From NCBI RefSeq assembly GCF_001905905.1, contig NZ_LIVT01000009.1, positions 1-64,000 of the forward strand: 64,000 nucleotides of DNA. The letters are read 5' to 3'. Each line of letters starts with the position of its first letter. Position 1 is the first letter of the stretch. The notes under the pieces were generated by a model. The model searched no databases. It had not been told where the DNA came from and saw nothing but the letters and a program-made list of their open reading frames with translations. This stretch comes from Streptomyces sp. CB02366. GTDB lineage: Bacteria > Actinomycetota > Actinomycetes > Streptomycetales > Streptomycetaceae. Position numbers and translations under genes: made by a program. Shown here piece after piece: positions 1 to 8,620 of the stretch.

Positions 1-196
1 GGAAGCCGTCCGGCGTGCGGTGACCTGCCCATTCCGCGAGCTGCCAGCCGTTCTTCCGTGCCGCTTGACCCAGCAGACCGCGGACATAGTCCCGCATCCG
101 CCACCGCAGATCCGCCCGAGCGAACCGGCCCGCCACCCGAGCGAACGCCGACTCCAACTCCGCAGCCCAGCAACCGACTTCAGTCATGCCCTCCAT
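1..196 (-). CDS. IS701-type transposase, N-terminal part, cut by the window edge
   Basis: Reading leftward from position 196 (or from a second ATG at 187), the open frame gives a start followed by the motifs WAAELESAFARVAGRF, RWRMRDYVRGLLG and NGWQLAEWAGHRTPDG. I recognise these as the N-terminus of IS701-family (DDE nuclease superfamily) transposases, which precedes the catalytic domain. Only about 65 residues are inside the window, so the catalytic residues cannot be checked. The start lies about 50 bp from the end of the neighbouring small gene, so the element end probably lies around 200-250. Family assignment is from memory of the N-terminal signature; completeness is unknown. Confidence 0.7.
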   Translation of the reverse strand, partial: MEGMTEVGCWAAELESAFARVAGRFARADLRWRMRDYVRGLLGQAARKNGWQLAEWAGHRTPDGF

Positions 197-246
197 GCCG
201 GGACAACGACAATCACCAGCTCAAGACACGATCCGCTGCTGGAGTA

Positions 247-429
247 CTAAGGCGCGAACAGCTCAGGAAGCGCCTTGTCGAGCGTTCCGGCAATCCGATG
301 GATCGGCGCCCAGACCGCAGGATCGTCGACAACGCGGCTGAGGTCCGTCATCTGGAGCTTCTCCAGCCAGTGCGACAGCACCAGTGCCTCGTCACTCGTG
401 AGCTTGATCGTCACCTGACTATCACTCAT
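247..429 (-). CDS. small conserved hypothetical protein, possibly 3'-truncated
   Basis: This 60-residue protein is acidic and helical, with the core TSDEALVLSHWLEKLQ and later DDPAVWAPIHRIAGTLD. Short Streptomyces proteins of this type are usually longer at the C-terminus; here the frame stops right after LPELFAP, about 50 bp from the start of the IS701-type gene. I infer that the element may have clipped its tail. No function is known to me. The sequence from 430 to 702 shows no gene I can support. Confidence 0.55.
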   Translation of the reverse strand: MSDSQVTIKLTSDEALVLSHWLEKLQMTDLSRVVDDPAVWAPIHRIAGTLDKALPELFAP

Positions 430-702
430 GCACGCCCCTACGGCTCGGCCCGCCTTGACCGCACGAACCTACTGGCCTTGGACCTTGACCAAACACATAG
501 GGGCCCCCACGACGCCTTGGCCGCCGAGCCCTGCGAACACGCCCGCATCCGCAGCACGCTGTGCAGGGCCCGCTCGTTGCCTGGCCAAGCAGCCTGATGT
601 GCCGCCTACTCGACTCCGCCGGCACCGAGGACATCCTCGATCTCGCCGAACTTCGCTGACGACAAGGCTGTCACCTGCTCGGTCAGATCTTCCTAGGAGT
701 CG

Positions 703-1614
703 TCAGGCGCCCTCCGTGCGGTGCGCCTCCGCCCGCTCCACGAAGATCCGGTGCAGATCACGCGCGGCCCGGGTGACCGAGCCCGAGCGGCTGCGCTGCA
801 CCACCAGGAGCACCGTGGTCGTGTCGTCCCTCAGCGGGCGGCAGGTGATCGCGCCGGTGCGCTCCAGCGGGTCCCCGATGACGCTGTAGTCCGGCAGCAC
901 GGTGGCACCAAGCCCCTCCGCCACCATCAGCTTGCCCATCTCCGCGCCGTCGGCGGAGTACGAGAACGAGGGGGCCCGGCCCTTCAGCAGCCGGTGGGTG
1001 AACCGGTGCATCAGATAGCCGGAACGCATCACGATCAGCGGCTCGCTCAACAGGTCGTCCACCCCGACCGACTCCAGCGCCGCCAGCGGGCTGTCCGGGC
1101 GCAGACAGACGACTGGACGGCCCCGGAGCAGTTCCGTGGTGTGGAGGTCGGGTGCCAGGTCGTCGCCCTCCAGGTAGTTGACCAGCCCGAGGTCCACGCC
1201 GCCCTCCAGCAGGGAGCGGTGGATCACCGACTGCTGGGCCGCGATCACCTCCACCTCGGTGGCCGAGTGCAGCGCGTGGAACTCCCGGATCGCCGGGACG
1301 AGCAGGGGGACCGTCGCCGCGAAGACCGTGCCGAGCCGGACCGTGCGGCTCGTGCGGTGCTGCTCGTCGGCCGCCCGGCGCAGCCGGTCGACCGCGTCCA
1401 GCACCCCGATGATGTGCGGCAGCAGCTCGCGCCCGGCGTCGCTGATCGTCGCCCCCGACCGTTTGCGGTCCAGCACCGTCACCCCGAGCTCGCGCTCCAG
1501 GTTCCGTACGGTCTCGCTCAACGCGGGCTGGGACAGGTGCAGTTCCTCCGCCGCCCGGCGCAGGGATCCCAGCCGGGTGACGGCCTCGATGTACTCCAGT
1601 TGTTCGATCCGCAT
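703..1614 (-). CDS. LysR-family transcriptional regulator of the sulfur operon
   Basis: This is a 303-residue protein of normal LysR length. Residues 1-60 form the winged helix-turn-helix (MRIEQLEYIEAV, then LHLSQPALSETVRNLERELG). Residues about 90-290 form the periplasmic-binding-protein-like effector domain. It is transcribed divergently from the leader peptide at 1770 and the oxidised-sulfur utilisation operon at 2053-7491, the usual arrangement for a LysR regulator and its target. By analogy with CysB/Cbl-type regulators it may sense a cysteine precursor or sulfate status. The ligand and the direction of control are inference, and I see no clear T-N11-A box in the intergenic region. Confidence 0.85.
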   Translation of the reverse strand: MRIEQLEYIEAVTRLGSLRRAAEELHLSQPALSETVRNLERELGVTVLDRKRSGATISDAGRELLPHIIGVLDAVDRLRRAADEQHRTSRTVRLGTVFAATVPLLVPAIREFHALHSATEVEVIAAQQSVIHRSLLEGGVDLGLVNYLEGDDLAPDLHTTELLRGRPVVCLRPDSPLAALESVGVDDLLSEPLIVMRSGYLMHRFTHRLLKGRAPSFSYSADGAEMGKLMVAEGLGATVLPDYSVIGDPLERTGAITCRPLRDDTTTVLLVVQRSRSGSVTRAARDLHRIFVERAEAHRTEGA

Positions 1615-1769
1615 CGCCTTTCCTTACCTCCGGAGGCGGTGAAAGGGGAACCCTATCGCTCCTTCGTCGATGCCTTCTCGACCCGGAGCGTTCCCGCGTC
1701 CTACTCTGGAACCCGAAGGCGCCCCGTGATCCACCGGGTGCCCGCCGCGGAACGCGAAAGGAGAGGGAT

Positions 1770-1841
1770 GTGCGCCGCTTGACCCGTCGCCGCCACATCG
1801 ACCTCGGCCGCGTTTCCAGCGCCTTTTGTTGTTCCCGCTGA
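1770..1841 (+). CDS. cysteine-codon leader peptide of the sulfur operon
   Basis: A GTG start at 1770 follows a strong ribosome site (AAAGGAGAG, 1757-1765) and encodes 23 residues containing RRRHIDLGRVSSAFCC before a TGA. It matches a widespread group of actinobacterial 'putative leader peptides' recognised by an Arg-rich start, H-(V/I)-D-L, R-V-S-S-A and terminal Cys codons, found in front of sulfur-assimilation genes. Here two consecutive TGT codons lie four codons from the stop. Ribosome stalling at these codons when charged tRNA-Cys is scarce would be expected to change folding of the downstream leader and raise expression. The recognition is from pattern memory; the regulatory role is inference. 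Confidence 0.75.
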   Translation: MRRLTRRRHIDLGRVSSAFCCSR

Positions 1842-1842
1842 C

Positions 1843-1874
1843 GCGAGGTTTGAGGGGTCGGCCCCTCCTTCGCG
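1843..1874 (+). promoter_or_regulatory. candidate attenuator hairpin after the Cys leader peptide
   Basis: Directly after the leader stop, GAGGGG (1852-1857) pairs with CCCCTC (1862-1867). The stem can be lengthened by GCGAGG (1843-1848) with CCTTCGC, allowing one bulge. There is no long T-run, so it could act by Rho-dependent or translational attenuation. Further foldable segments lie at 1914-1945 and 1967-1982, before the first structural gene at 2053. Confidence 0.4.
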
Positions 1875-2052
1875 CTCCTGCGCCCCCCGGCGTACGCCGA
1901 TGTCCGGTCGGGTGAGCCCTGCACGCCCTCGCGGGCTTTCCTGTCGTACCCATCGTCCCTGATCGGGTTTCTCGATCACCGGGTCTGGTTCGCCGTGCCC
2001 GGACCTCCTGCGCGCCCCCCGCCCTTCTGCTTCCTGTCCATGGGAGAACCGC

Positions 2053-3204
2053 ATGCCCGCTCCGCCCTCCGCCGACCCGGTGCGCTTCGCGTACTGGGTT
2101 CCCAACGTCAGCGGTGGTCTCGTCACCAGCACGATCGAGCAACGCACCGACTGGGGTTACGACTACAACCGCGAACTCGCCGTCCTCGCGGAGAACAACG
2201 GGTTCGACTACGCGCTCAGCCAGGTCCGCTACATGGCCGGCTACGGCGCCGAGTACCAGCACGAGTCGACCTCCTTCAGCCTCGCCCTGTTGCTCGCCAC
2301 CCAGCGGCTGAAGGTCATCGCCGCCGTCCACCCCGGCCTCTGGCACCCCGGCGTCCTCGCCAAACTCGGCGCCACCACCGACCACCTGAGCAACGGACGC
2401 TTCGCCGTCAACGTGGTCAGCGGCTGGTTCAAGGACGAGTTCACCGCGCTCGGCGAACCCTGGCTGGAACACGACGAGCGCTACCGCCGCTCCGAGGAGT
2501 TCATCCGGGCCCTGCGTGCCGTCTGGACCGAGGACCACGCCGAACTCGCCGGAGACTTCTACCGCATCCGGGACTTCTCGCTGAAGCCCAAGCCGATCGC
2601 CTCGCCGGACCGCCCGCACCCGGAGATCTTCCAGGGCGGCAACTCCACCGCCGCCCGGCAGATGGCCGGACGCGTCTCCGACTGGTACTTCTCCAACGGC
2701 AAGGACTTCGACGGCGTCACCGAGCAGATCAGAGACGTCCAGGCCTCCGCCGAGAGCGCCGGACGCACCCCGCCGCGCTTCGGCCTCAACGGCTTCCTCA
2801 TCGCCCGCGACACCGAGGCCGAGGCCCGCGACACCCTCCGCGAGATCGTCGCCAAGGCCGACACGGAGGCCGTCCACGGCTTCGGCTCGGCCGTCAAGCA
2901 GGCGGGAAGCTCCACCGCCGACGGCAAGGGGATGTGGCAGGACTCCTCCTTCGAGGACCTCGTCCAGTACAACGACGGTTTCCGTACGGGGCTGATCGGC
3001 ACCCCGGAACAGATCGCCGAGCGCATCGTCGCCTACAAGCGCCTCGGCGTGGATCTGCTGCTCCTCGGCTTCCTCCACTACCACGAGGAAGTCGAGTACT
3101 TCGGCAAGAAGGTGCTGCCGCTCGTCCGCGAGCTGGAGGAACACCAGCCGGAGGACCACCGCGCCTCCCTCCCCCCGGATCTCTCCCCGAAAGGTTCGTC
3201 ATGA
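2053..3204 (+). CDS. sfnG: dimethylsulfone/alkanesulfonate-type FMNH2-dependent monooxygenase (SfnG-like)
   Basis: This 383-residue protein has the bacterial-luciferase-like TIM-barrel fold. Recognisable segments are the start FAYWVPNVSGGLVTS, the active-site stretch YALSQVRYMAGYGAEYQHES, and ATTDHLSNGRFAVNVVSGWF. It most resembles SfnG, which converts dimethylsulfone to methanesulfinate with FMNH2 and O2. It is the first gene after the leader peptide. Its stop overlaps the next start by 4 bp (ATGA, 3201-3204), indicating translational coupling. The FMN reductase at 4487 would supply FMNH2. SfnG versus another C2-type sulfone monooxygenase is a judgement from overall sequence appearance. Confidence 0.8.
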   Translation: MPAPPSADPVRFAYWVPNVSGGLVTSTIEQRTDWGYDYNRELAVLAENNGFDYALSQVRYMAGYGAEYQHESTSFSLALLLATQRLKVIAAVHPGLWHPGVLAKLGATTDHLSNGRFAVNVVSGWFKDEFTALGEPWLEHDERYRRSEEFIRALRAVWTEDHAELAGDFYRIRDFSLKPKPIASPDRPHPEIFQGGNSTAARQMAGRVSDWYFSNGKDFDGVTEQIRDVQASAESAGRTPPRFGLNGFLIARDTEAEARDTLREIVAKADTEAVHGFGSAVKQAGSSTADGKGMWQDSSFEDLVQYNDGFRTGLIGTPEQIAERIVAYKRLGVDLLLLGFLHYHEEVEYFGKKVLPLVRELEEHQPEDHRASLPPDLSPKGSS

Positions 3205-4418
3205 GCACCGCAGCACCCACCCAGTGGAAGACCCTCCCCTCCCCCGACAGCCCCGCCGCCTGGATCGAGCGCGCGGCGGAGGTCGCCGCGATCCTCGCCA
3301 CCGACGCCGCCGCCCGCGACAGGGCGGGCGCCACCCCGTACACCGAGATCCAGCTCCTCAAGGACTCCGGACTCGTCACGCTGCTCGGCCCGGCCGCCCA
3401 CGGCGGCGGGGGCCAGGACTGGACGACCGCCTACCGGGTGATCCGCGAGGTCGCCAAGGCCGACGGCTCCATCGGGCAGCTCCTCGGCTACCACTACCTC
3501 TGGAACTGGGCCGCCCGCCTCGTCGGCACCCGCGAGCAGTGGGAACACGTCGAGGCCGAGGCCGTCCGGCAGACCTGGTTCTTCGGCGGCGCCGTCAACC
3601 CGCGCGACAGCGACGTGGTGGTCACCGAGGACGGCGACGACCTCGTCTTCACCGGCGCCAAGACCTTCTCCACCGGCAGCAAGGTCTCCGACGTCACCGT
3701 CCTCGAAGGCGTCCTGGAAGGCACCGACCAGCACATCTTCGCCATCGTCCCCTCCGACAGCGAGGGGCTCGTCTTCCACGACGACTGGGACAACATCGGC
3801 CAGCGCCTCACCGAGAGCGGCGGCGTCACCATCGACGGCGTCCGCGCCCCGTGGGCATCCGCCGCCGGTTACGTGGACAAGGAGTTCCGGCCCCGCGTCT
3901 ACAACACGCTCAACGTGCCGACGATCCAGCTGGTCTTCATCTCCTTCTACCTCGGCATCGCCGCCGGCGCCCTGGAGACCGCCGCCGCCTACACCCGCAC
4001 CAAGGCCCGTTCCTGGCTGCACGGCGGGTACGACCAGGCGGTCGACGAGCCGTACGTCATCGACACGTACGGCGACCTCACCGCCAAGCTCTGGGCCGTC
4101 GAAGCCCTGGCCGACGCGGTCGCCGCCGAGGGGCAGAAGCTGCACGACGCCCCGGACGAGGTGACCGAGCAGGCGCGCGGCGAGTTCGAGGTCCGGGTCG
4201 CGGCGGCCAAGGCGCGCGCCACCGACGTGGCCCTGGAGGTCACCAGCCGGATCTTCGAGGTCACCGGGGCCCGCGCCACCGCCTCCGCCGAGGGCCTCGA
4301 CCGCTTCTGGCGCAACGTCCGCACCCACACCCTGCACGACCCGGTCGCCTACAAGCGGCGCGAGGTCGGCCGGCACGTCCTGACCGGCGAACTTCCCGAA
4401 CCCACCTGGTACTCCTGA
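3201..4418 (+). CDS. acyl-CoA-dehydrogenase-fold monooxygenase (DszC/SfnB-like)
   Basis: This is a 405-residue protein with the acyl-CoA dehydrogenase architecture: an N-terminal helical domain, a beta domain containing GAKTFSTGSKVSDV and NIGQRLTESGGVTIDGV, and a C-terminal helical bundle ending in RNVRTHTLHDPVAYKRREVG. That ending (HTLHDPxxxK) is typical of the DszC-like flavin monooxygenases that use reduced FMN for sulfur-compound oxidation rather than dehydrogenating acyl-CoA. Its start overlaps the sfnG-like stop by 4 bp. Inferred role: oxidation of an organosulfur substrate using FMNH2 from the SsuE-type reductase. The true substrate cannot be read from sequence. Confidence 0.75.
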   Translation: MSTAAPTQWKTLPSPDSPAAWIERAAEVAAILATDAAARDRAGATPYTEIQLLKDSGLVTLLGPAAHGGGGQDWTTAYRVIREVAKADGSIGQLLGYHYLWNWAARLVGTREQWEHVEAEAVRQTWFFGGAVNPRDSDVVVTEDGDDLVFTGAKTFSTGSKVSDVTVLEGVLEGTDQHIFAIVPSDSEGLVFHDDWDNIGQRLTESGGVTIDGVRAPWASAAGYVDKEFRPRVYNTLNVPTIQLVFISFYLGIAAGALETAAAYTRTKARSWLHGGYDQAVDEPYVIDTYGDLTAKLWAVEALADAVAAEGQKLHDAPDEVTEQARGEFEVRVAAAKARATDVALEVTSRIFEVTGARATASAEGLDRFWRNVRTHTLHDPVAYKRREVGRHVLTGELPEPTWYS

Positions 4419-4486
4419 CCCGCCGCCGGGCCCGGGGCGGAATCCCGACGCCCCGGGCCCGGCGCCCCCGTCTGAAAGAGGTCCCC

Positions 4487-5041
4487 ATGGCCACCGTCCT
4501 GTCCGTCTCCGGCAGCCCCTCCGCCACCTCCCGCACCGTCCGGCTGCTCCGCCACCTCGACGCCGGCCTGGCCGCCCAGGGCCACGAGGTGATACCGCTC
4601 GACGTCCGCACCCTGCCCGCCCACGCCCTGCTCGGCGCGGACTTCGCGCACCCGGAGATCGTCCGTGCCACCGAGCTGTTCGCCCGCGCCGACGGCATCG
4701 TCGTCGGCACCCCCGTCTACAAGGCCGCCTACTCCGGACTGCTGAAGACCCTGCTGGACCTGCTGCCCCAGTACGCCCTGACCGGCAAGACCGTCCTCCC
4801 GCTGGCGACCGGCGGCACCACCGCCCATGTCCTCGCCCTCGATTACGCGCTGCGCCCGGTGCTCTCCTCCATGGGCGCCGCCCACATCGTCCCGGGCTGG
4901 TTCGTCCTCGACCAGCACATCACCACGGGCGACGACGGAGGAGTGGCCCTGGACCCGGCCTCGGCCGCCCCGCTCGACCAGGTGGTCGCCCAGTTCGCCG
5001 CCGCCCTGGACCGGACCGCCCCCGTCCCGGCCGCCCGCTGA
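4487..5041 (+). CDS. ssuE: NADPH-dependent FMN reductase (SsuE-like)
   Basis: This is a 184-residue flavodoxin-fold protein. The N-terminal phosphate-binding loop reads VSGSPSATSRT, followed by DGIVVGTPVYKAAYSGLLKTLLD, which holds the flavin-binding GTPVYKxxYSG motif of the SsuE/MsuE family. Its length matches SsuE (about 190 residues). It sits in the middle of the operon and would deliver FMNH2 to the four monooxygenases around it. The ATG at 4487 follows GAAAGAGG; an upstream in-frame extension overlapping the previous gene has no ribosome site and is rejected. Confidence 0.88.
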   Translation: MATVLSVSGSPSATSRTVRLLRHLDAGLAAQGHEVIPLDVRTLPAHALLGADFAHPEIVRATELFARADGIVVGTPVYKAAYSGLLKTLLDLLPQYALTGKTVLPLATGGTTAHVLALDYALRPVLSSMGAAHIVPGWFVLDQHITTGDDGGVALDPASAAPLDQVVAQFAAALDRTAPVPAAR

Positions 5042-5086
5042 CCCCGATCCCCACCCCTTTTCCGGACCCTCCCTGGAGGCAGGCCC

Positions 5087-6301
5087 GTGACCGCGCCGAC
5101 CCGACGACGACCACCTCACACCGCGCGGGTGATCCGCGACGACGCCGAGGCGCTGCGCACCGCCGCCGAACTCGCCGAAAAGTTCCGCCCGGGCGCCTCC
5201 GGGCGCGATGCCCGCCGCGAACTGCCCCGCGCCGAACTGGACCGGCTCACCGCCACCGGCCTCCTCGCCGTCACCGTCCCGGCCGAGCACGGCGGCGCCG
5301 ACGTCTCCGCCGTCACCCTCGCCGAGGTCTTCCGCCTGCTCGCCTCCGCAGACGCCAGCCTGGCGCAGATCCCGCAGAGCCACTTCGCGTACGTCAACGT
5401 CCTGCGGCAGCAGGGAAGCCCGCAGCAGCGGGCCTTCTTCTTCGCGGAGGTGCTGGCCGGCCGGCGCTTCGGCAACGCCCAGTCCGAGGCGGGGACCAAG
5501 CACCTTCAGGACATCCGGACCCGGCTGGTGGCCGCCGGAGCCGGTTCGTACCGTCTGACCGGGGTGAAGAACTACTCCACCGGCGCCCTCTTCGCCCACT
5601 GGATCCCCGTCCTCGCCCGCGCCGACGACGACCTGCTCCATGTCGCGTACGTCCCCGCCGACGCGCCGGGCCTCACCATCACCGACGACTGGGACGGCAT
5701 GGGCCAGCGGACGACCGCGAGCGGCACGGTCGAACTGGCGGACGTCGAGGTCCCCGCGGCCCATGTCGTCCCGCACCACCTCACCTTCACCGGCCCCCAG
5801 CTCCACGGCGCGCTGGCCCAGTTGCTGCACGCCGCCATCGACGTCGGGATCGCGGCGGGCGCGCTGGCCGAGGCGGTCAGCTTCGTGAGGACCCGGAGCC
5901 GGCCCTGGTTCGAGAGCGGGTACGACACCGCCGCCGAGGACCCCCTCCTCATCCAGCGCTTCGGCGAACTGGAACTCCGCCACCGCGCCGCCGAGGCTCT
6001 GCTCGCCACCGCCGCGCGGACGGTGGACGCGGCACGCGCGGACCTGGACGACGACAGCGCGGCCGAGGCGTCGATCGCGGTGGCGGCGGCGAAGGCGTAC
6101 GCCGGGAGCGCGGCGCTGGAGATCGCGGACGCGCTCTTCGAGGTCTCCGGCACCCGCGCCGCCCTCGACAGCCTCAACCTGCACCGGCACTGGCGCGACG
6201 CCCGGACCCACACCCTCCACGACCCGGCGCGCTGGAAGATCCAGCACCTCGGACGGTACGTCCTCAACGGCACCCGCCCGCCCCGCCACGGCCTGCTCTG
6301 A
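5087..6301 (+). CDS. sfnB: SfnB-family sulfur-acquisition oxidoreductase
   Basis: This is a 404-residue protein starting at GTG (5087) after CTGGAGG. It has an acyl-CoA dehydrogenase fold, with GVKNYSTGALFAHWIPV and GMGQRTTASGTVELADV in the beta domain and RDARTHTLHDPARWKIQHLG near the C-terminus. It is a paralogue of the product at 3201-4418 but clearly divergent. The SfnB group is known from Pseudomonas dimethylsulfone metabolism and occurs beside SsuD/SsuE genes. Inferred role: flavin-dependent oxidation in organosulfur scavenging. Having two family members in one operon suggests two substrates or successive steps. Confidence 0.75.
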   Translation: MTAPTRRRPPHTARVIRDDAEALRTAAELAEKFRPGASGRDARRELPRAELDRLTATGLLAVTVPAEHGGADVSAVTLAEVFRLLASADASLAQIPQSHFAYVNVLRQQGSPQQRAFFFAEVLAGRRFGNAQSEAGTKHLQDIRTRLVAAGAGSYRLTGVKNYSTGALFAHWIPVLARADDDLLHVAYVPADAPGLTITDDWDGMGQRTTASGTVELADVEVPAAHVVPHHLTFTGPQLHGALAQLLHAAIDVGIAAGALAEAVSFVRTRSRPWFESGYDTAAEDPLLIQRFGELELRHRAAEALLATAARTVDAARADLDDDSAAEASIAVAAAKAYAGSAALEIADALFEVSGTRAALDSLNLHRHWRDARTHTLHDPARWKIQHLGRYVLNGTRPPRHGLL

Positions 6302-6336
6302 CCGCCCGTACCGTACGGAAATCCTTCGGAGAGACG

Positions 6337-7491
6337 ATGTCCCTGACCTTCCACTGGTTCCTGCCCACCAACGGCGACAGCCGCCATGTCGTCGGCGGCG
6401 GCCACGGCACCCCGGTCACGGCGGCGGGCGGCGACCGGCCGCCGACGGTCCGCTACCTCGCCCAGATCGCCCGTGCCGCCGAGGACCTGGGCTTCACCGG
6501 GGCGCTCACCCCGACCGGGGCCTGGTGCGAGGACGCCTGGCTGACCACCGCGATGGTCAGCCAGCACACCGAGCGGCTGAAGTTCCTCGTCGCCTTCCGC
6601 CCCGGCTTCGTCTCGCCGACCCTCGCCGCCCAGATGGCCTCCACCTTCCAGCGGCAGAGCGGCGGGCGGCTGCTGCTGAACGTCGTCACCGGCGGCGAGA
6701 GCCACGAGCAACGGGCGTACGGCGACTTCCTCGACAAGGACGCCCGCTACGCCCGCACCGGTGAATTCCTGCAGATCGTCCGGCAGTTGTGGGACGGCAA
6801 AACCGTCGACCTGGCGGGCGAGCACCTGCGCGTCGAGGAGGCCCGGCTCGCCCGGCTCCCCGACCCGGTGCCGGAGGTCTACTTCGGCGGCTCCTCCCCG
6901 GCCGCCGCACACGTCGCTGCCCGCCACGCGGACGTCTACCTCACCTGGGGCGAGCCGCCCGCCCAGGTCGCCGAGAAGATCGCCCGGATCCGGTCCCTCG
7001 CCACCGGGCAGGGCCGTACCGTCCGGTTCGGCATCCGGCTCCATGTGATCACCCGCGACACCTCCGAGGCGGCCTGGGCGGAGGCGGACCGGCTGCTCGC
7101 GGGGTTCGACCCGGCCACCGTGCGGGCGGTCCAGGAGGGCCTGGCCCGCAGCGAGTCCGAGGGGCAGCGGCGGATGCTGGAGCTGCACGGGGGCGGCCGG
7201 GACGGTCTGGAGATCCACCCCAACCTGTGGGCCGGCATCGGGCTCGTCCGGGGCGGCGCGGGCACCGCGCTGGTCGGCAGCCACGCGGAGGTGGCCGAGC
7301 GGATCGGGGAGTACCACGCCCTGGGCATCGACGAGTTCGTGCTCTCCGGCTACCCGCACCTGGAGGAGGCGTACTGGTTCGGCGAGGGTGTGCTGCCCCG
7401 GCTGGCCGAGGCGGGATTCTGGACGCACCCGGACGGCCCGGTGCGCGGGGGCGGCGCGGCGGAAATCCCGTTCGCGGGCGGGGCGCGGTAG
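6337..7491 (+). CDS. ssuD: FMNH2-dependent alkanesulfonate monooxygenase (SsuD-like)
   Basis: This is a 384-residue luciferase-like monooxygenase. It shows the SsuD hallmarks: FHWFLPTNGDSRH at the start, GALTPTGAWCEDAWLT, LKFLVAFRPGFVSPTLAAQM, and RLLLNVVTGGESHEQ. SsuD cleaves alkanesulfonates to sulfite and an aldehyde using FMNH2 and O2. Its length matches the E. coli enzyme (381). It is the last gene of the sulfur operon, with a GGAGA ribosome site before the ATG at 6337. No ABC importer (SsuABC) is inside the operon, so uptake must be encoded elsewhere. Confidence 0.88.
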   Translation: MSLTFHWFLPTNGDSRHVVGGGHGTPVTAAGGDRPPTVRYLAQIARAAEDLGFTGALTPTGAWCEDAWLTTAMVSQHTERLKFLVAFRPGFVSPTLAAQMASTFQRQSGGRLLLNVVTGGESHEQRAYGDFLDKDARYARTGEFLQIVRQLWDGKTVDLAGEHLRVEEARLARLPDPVPEVYFGGSSPAAAHVAARHADVYLTWGEPPAQVAEKIARIRSLATGQGRTVRFGIRLHVITRDTSEAAWAEADRLLAGFDPATVRAVQEGLARSESEGQRRMLELHGGGRDGLEIHPNLWAGIGLVRGGAGTALVGSHAEVAERIGEYHALGIDEFVLSGYPHLEEAYWFGEGVLPRLAEAGFWTHPDGPVRGGGAAEIPFAGGAR

Positions 7492-7609
7492 GCGGGCGGG
7501 GCCGAGGCGGGAAGGTGGGGCGGGGCAGCTCCCGGCCCCGGGTCATGGCGACGGTGCAGCCCTCGGCCTGCAGGCCGGCGCGCGCATCCGGCGGCAAGCG
7601 TGGCCGGCC

Positions 7610-8243
7610 GTGAGCGAGCGGCAGGCGCGGCCCAGCAGACCCGGCCGGGCCGCCCCCGCCCAGGAGGAGCGACGGCCCCCGGCGGCCCGCCTCGAACTCG
7701 GCCAGCTGCTGCGTCAGCAGACCCGTTTCATCGAAGCGCAGCACTACTTTGAGGAAGCCCGCCAGCTCAGCAGAGGATTCGACACCGGCCGGTGGGAAGC
7801 GGTGGCGGAAGGGCGCCTCGCCACACTCCATTCCGATCTCGGCAACCACCAGCAGGCCATCGACTGCGGCACACGCAGCGAGGCACTGCGCCACCAGCTC
7901 GGCGACACGGACGGCGAAGCATGCGCTCTCGCGGCCATCGCCGTGGGATGGCAGGGCATCGGCGACCACGACACGGCGATCGTTGACTGCCGACGCGCCA
8001 TCGCACCCGGCCGCGCGTCCCTGGGCAGCCATGAAGGAACCCTCGCCAGGCCTCTCACCCGTCCTCGCCACCTCGCTGCACGCCCTCGGACGCGTGAACG
8101 AGGCAATCGATTGCTGGCAGGAAGCCGCTTCTATTTACGCCGACCGGGGACTGGACGCCGACGCCGCCACCCTGCACCACCGCATCCAAGCGGCAGACCA
8201 GCGGCCTGCCCTCCCTCCTGCACGCAGGTCGACCGGCCCTTGA
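7610..8243 (+). pseudogene. decayed TPR-repeat protein (AfsR/NB-ARC-type C-terminus)
   Basis: From about 7680 one frame reads tetratricopeptide repeats (QTRFIEAQHYFEEARQL, NHQQAIDCGTRSEALRHQLG, GDHDTAIVDCRRAIA). Near 8025-8045 the homology jumps by +1 into another frame, which continues LATSLHALGRVNEAIDCWQE and then a final repeat ending near 8243. These repeats are typical of the tail of Streptomyces STAND or SARP-type regulators, whose nucleotide-binding domain is absent here. I read this as a 5'-truncated and frameshifted remnant. A sequencing error could explain the shift but not the missing N-terminus. Confidence 0.6.
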
Positions 8244-8620
8244 TGGCGCCTGAAGAAGGCATCGACTCCCGGGGCATCCGCTGCGGCTACGCTCTCTGCA
8301 GCATGGTCACGATCCGTATGCCATGCGTGGCGGCCCGGGGAGGAACCGTCATAGCTCACTGACCGCCCGGCCGGAGGCGACGTAGTTCCCTGCCCCCAGG
8401 AGTACTGGTGTGCAGGGAACGAGCAAGGCGACGCGGTACCGATGCGAGGGCCCCGACATCGTTGGCGCCCGGACTTCCCGGGGGCCGCGCTGAGGGCATT
8501 TTCCCGGCGCAGTGGCGTGTGGCCCGGCTGCCTCTGGGAAGGCAGCCGGACCACGGTGGTTTCAGCGGCCGGATGCGAGGGCGCTGCGACCGGCCGTCGA
8601 GTGACGCCTGGGGGATGTGC
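8244..8620. other. intergenic, no gene seen
   Basis: I see no coding frame with a convincing ribosome site or recognisable motif, and no clear repeat. Confidence 0.5.

Noticed and set aside
1615..1769. A SAM (S-box) riboswitch in front of the sulfur operon
   Set aside because: I looked for the S-box core and found none on the plus strand; the Cys leader peptide explains the regulatory leader better.
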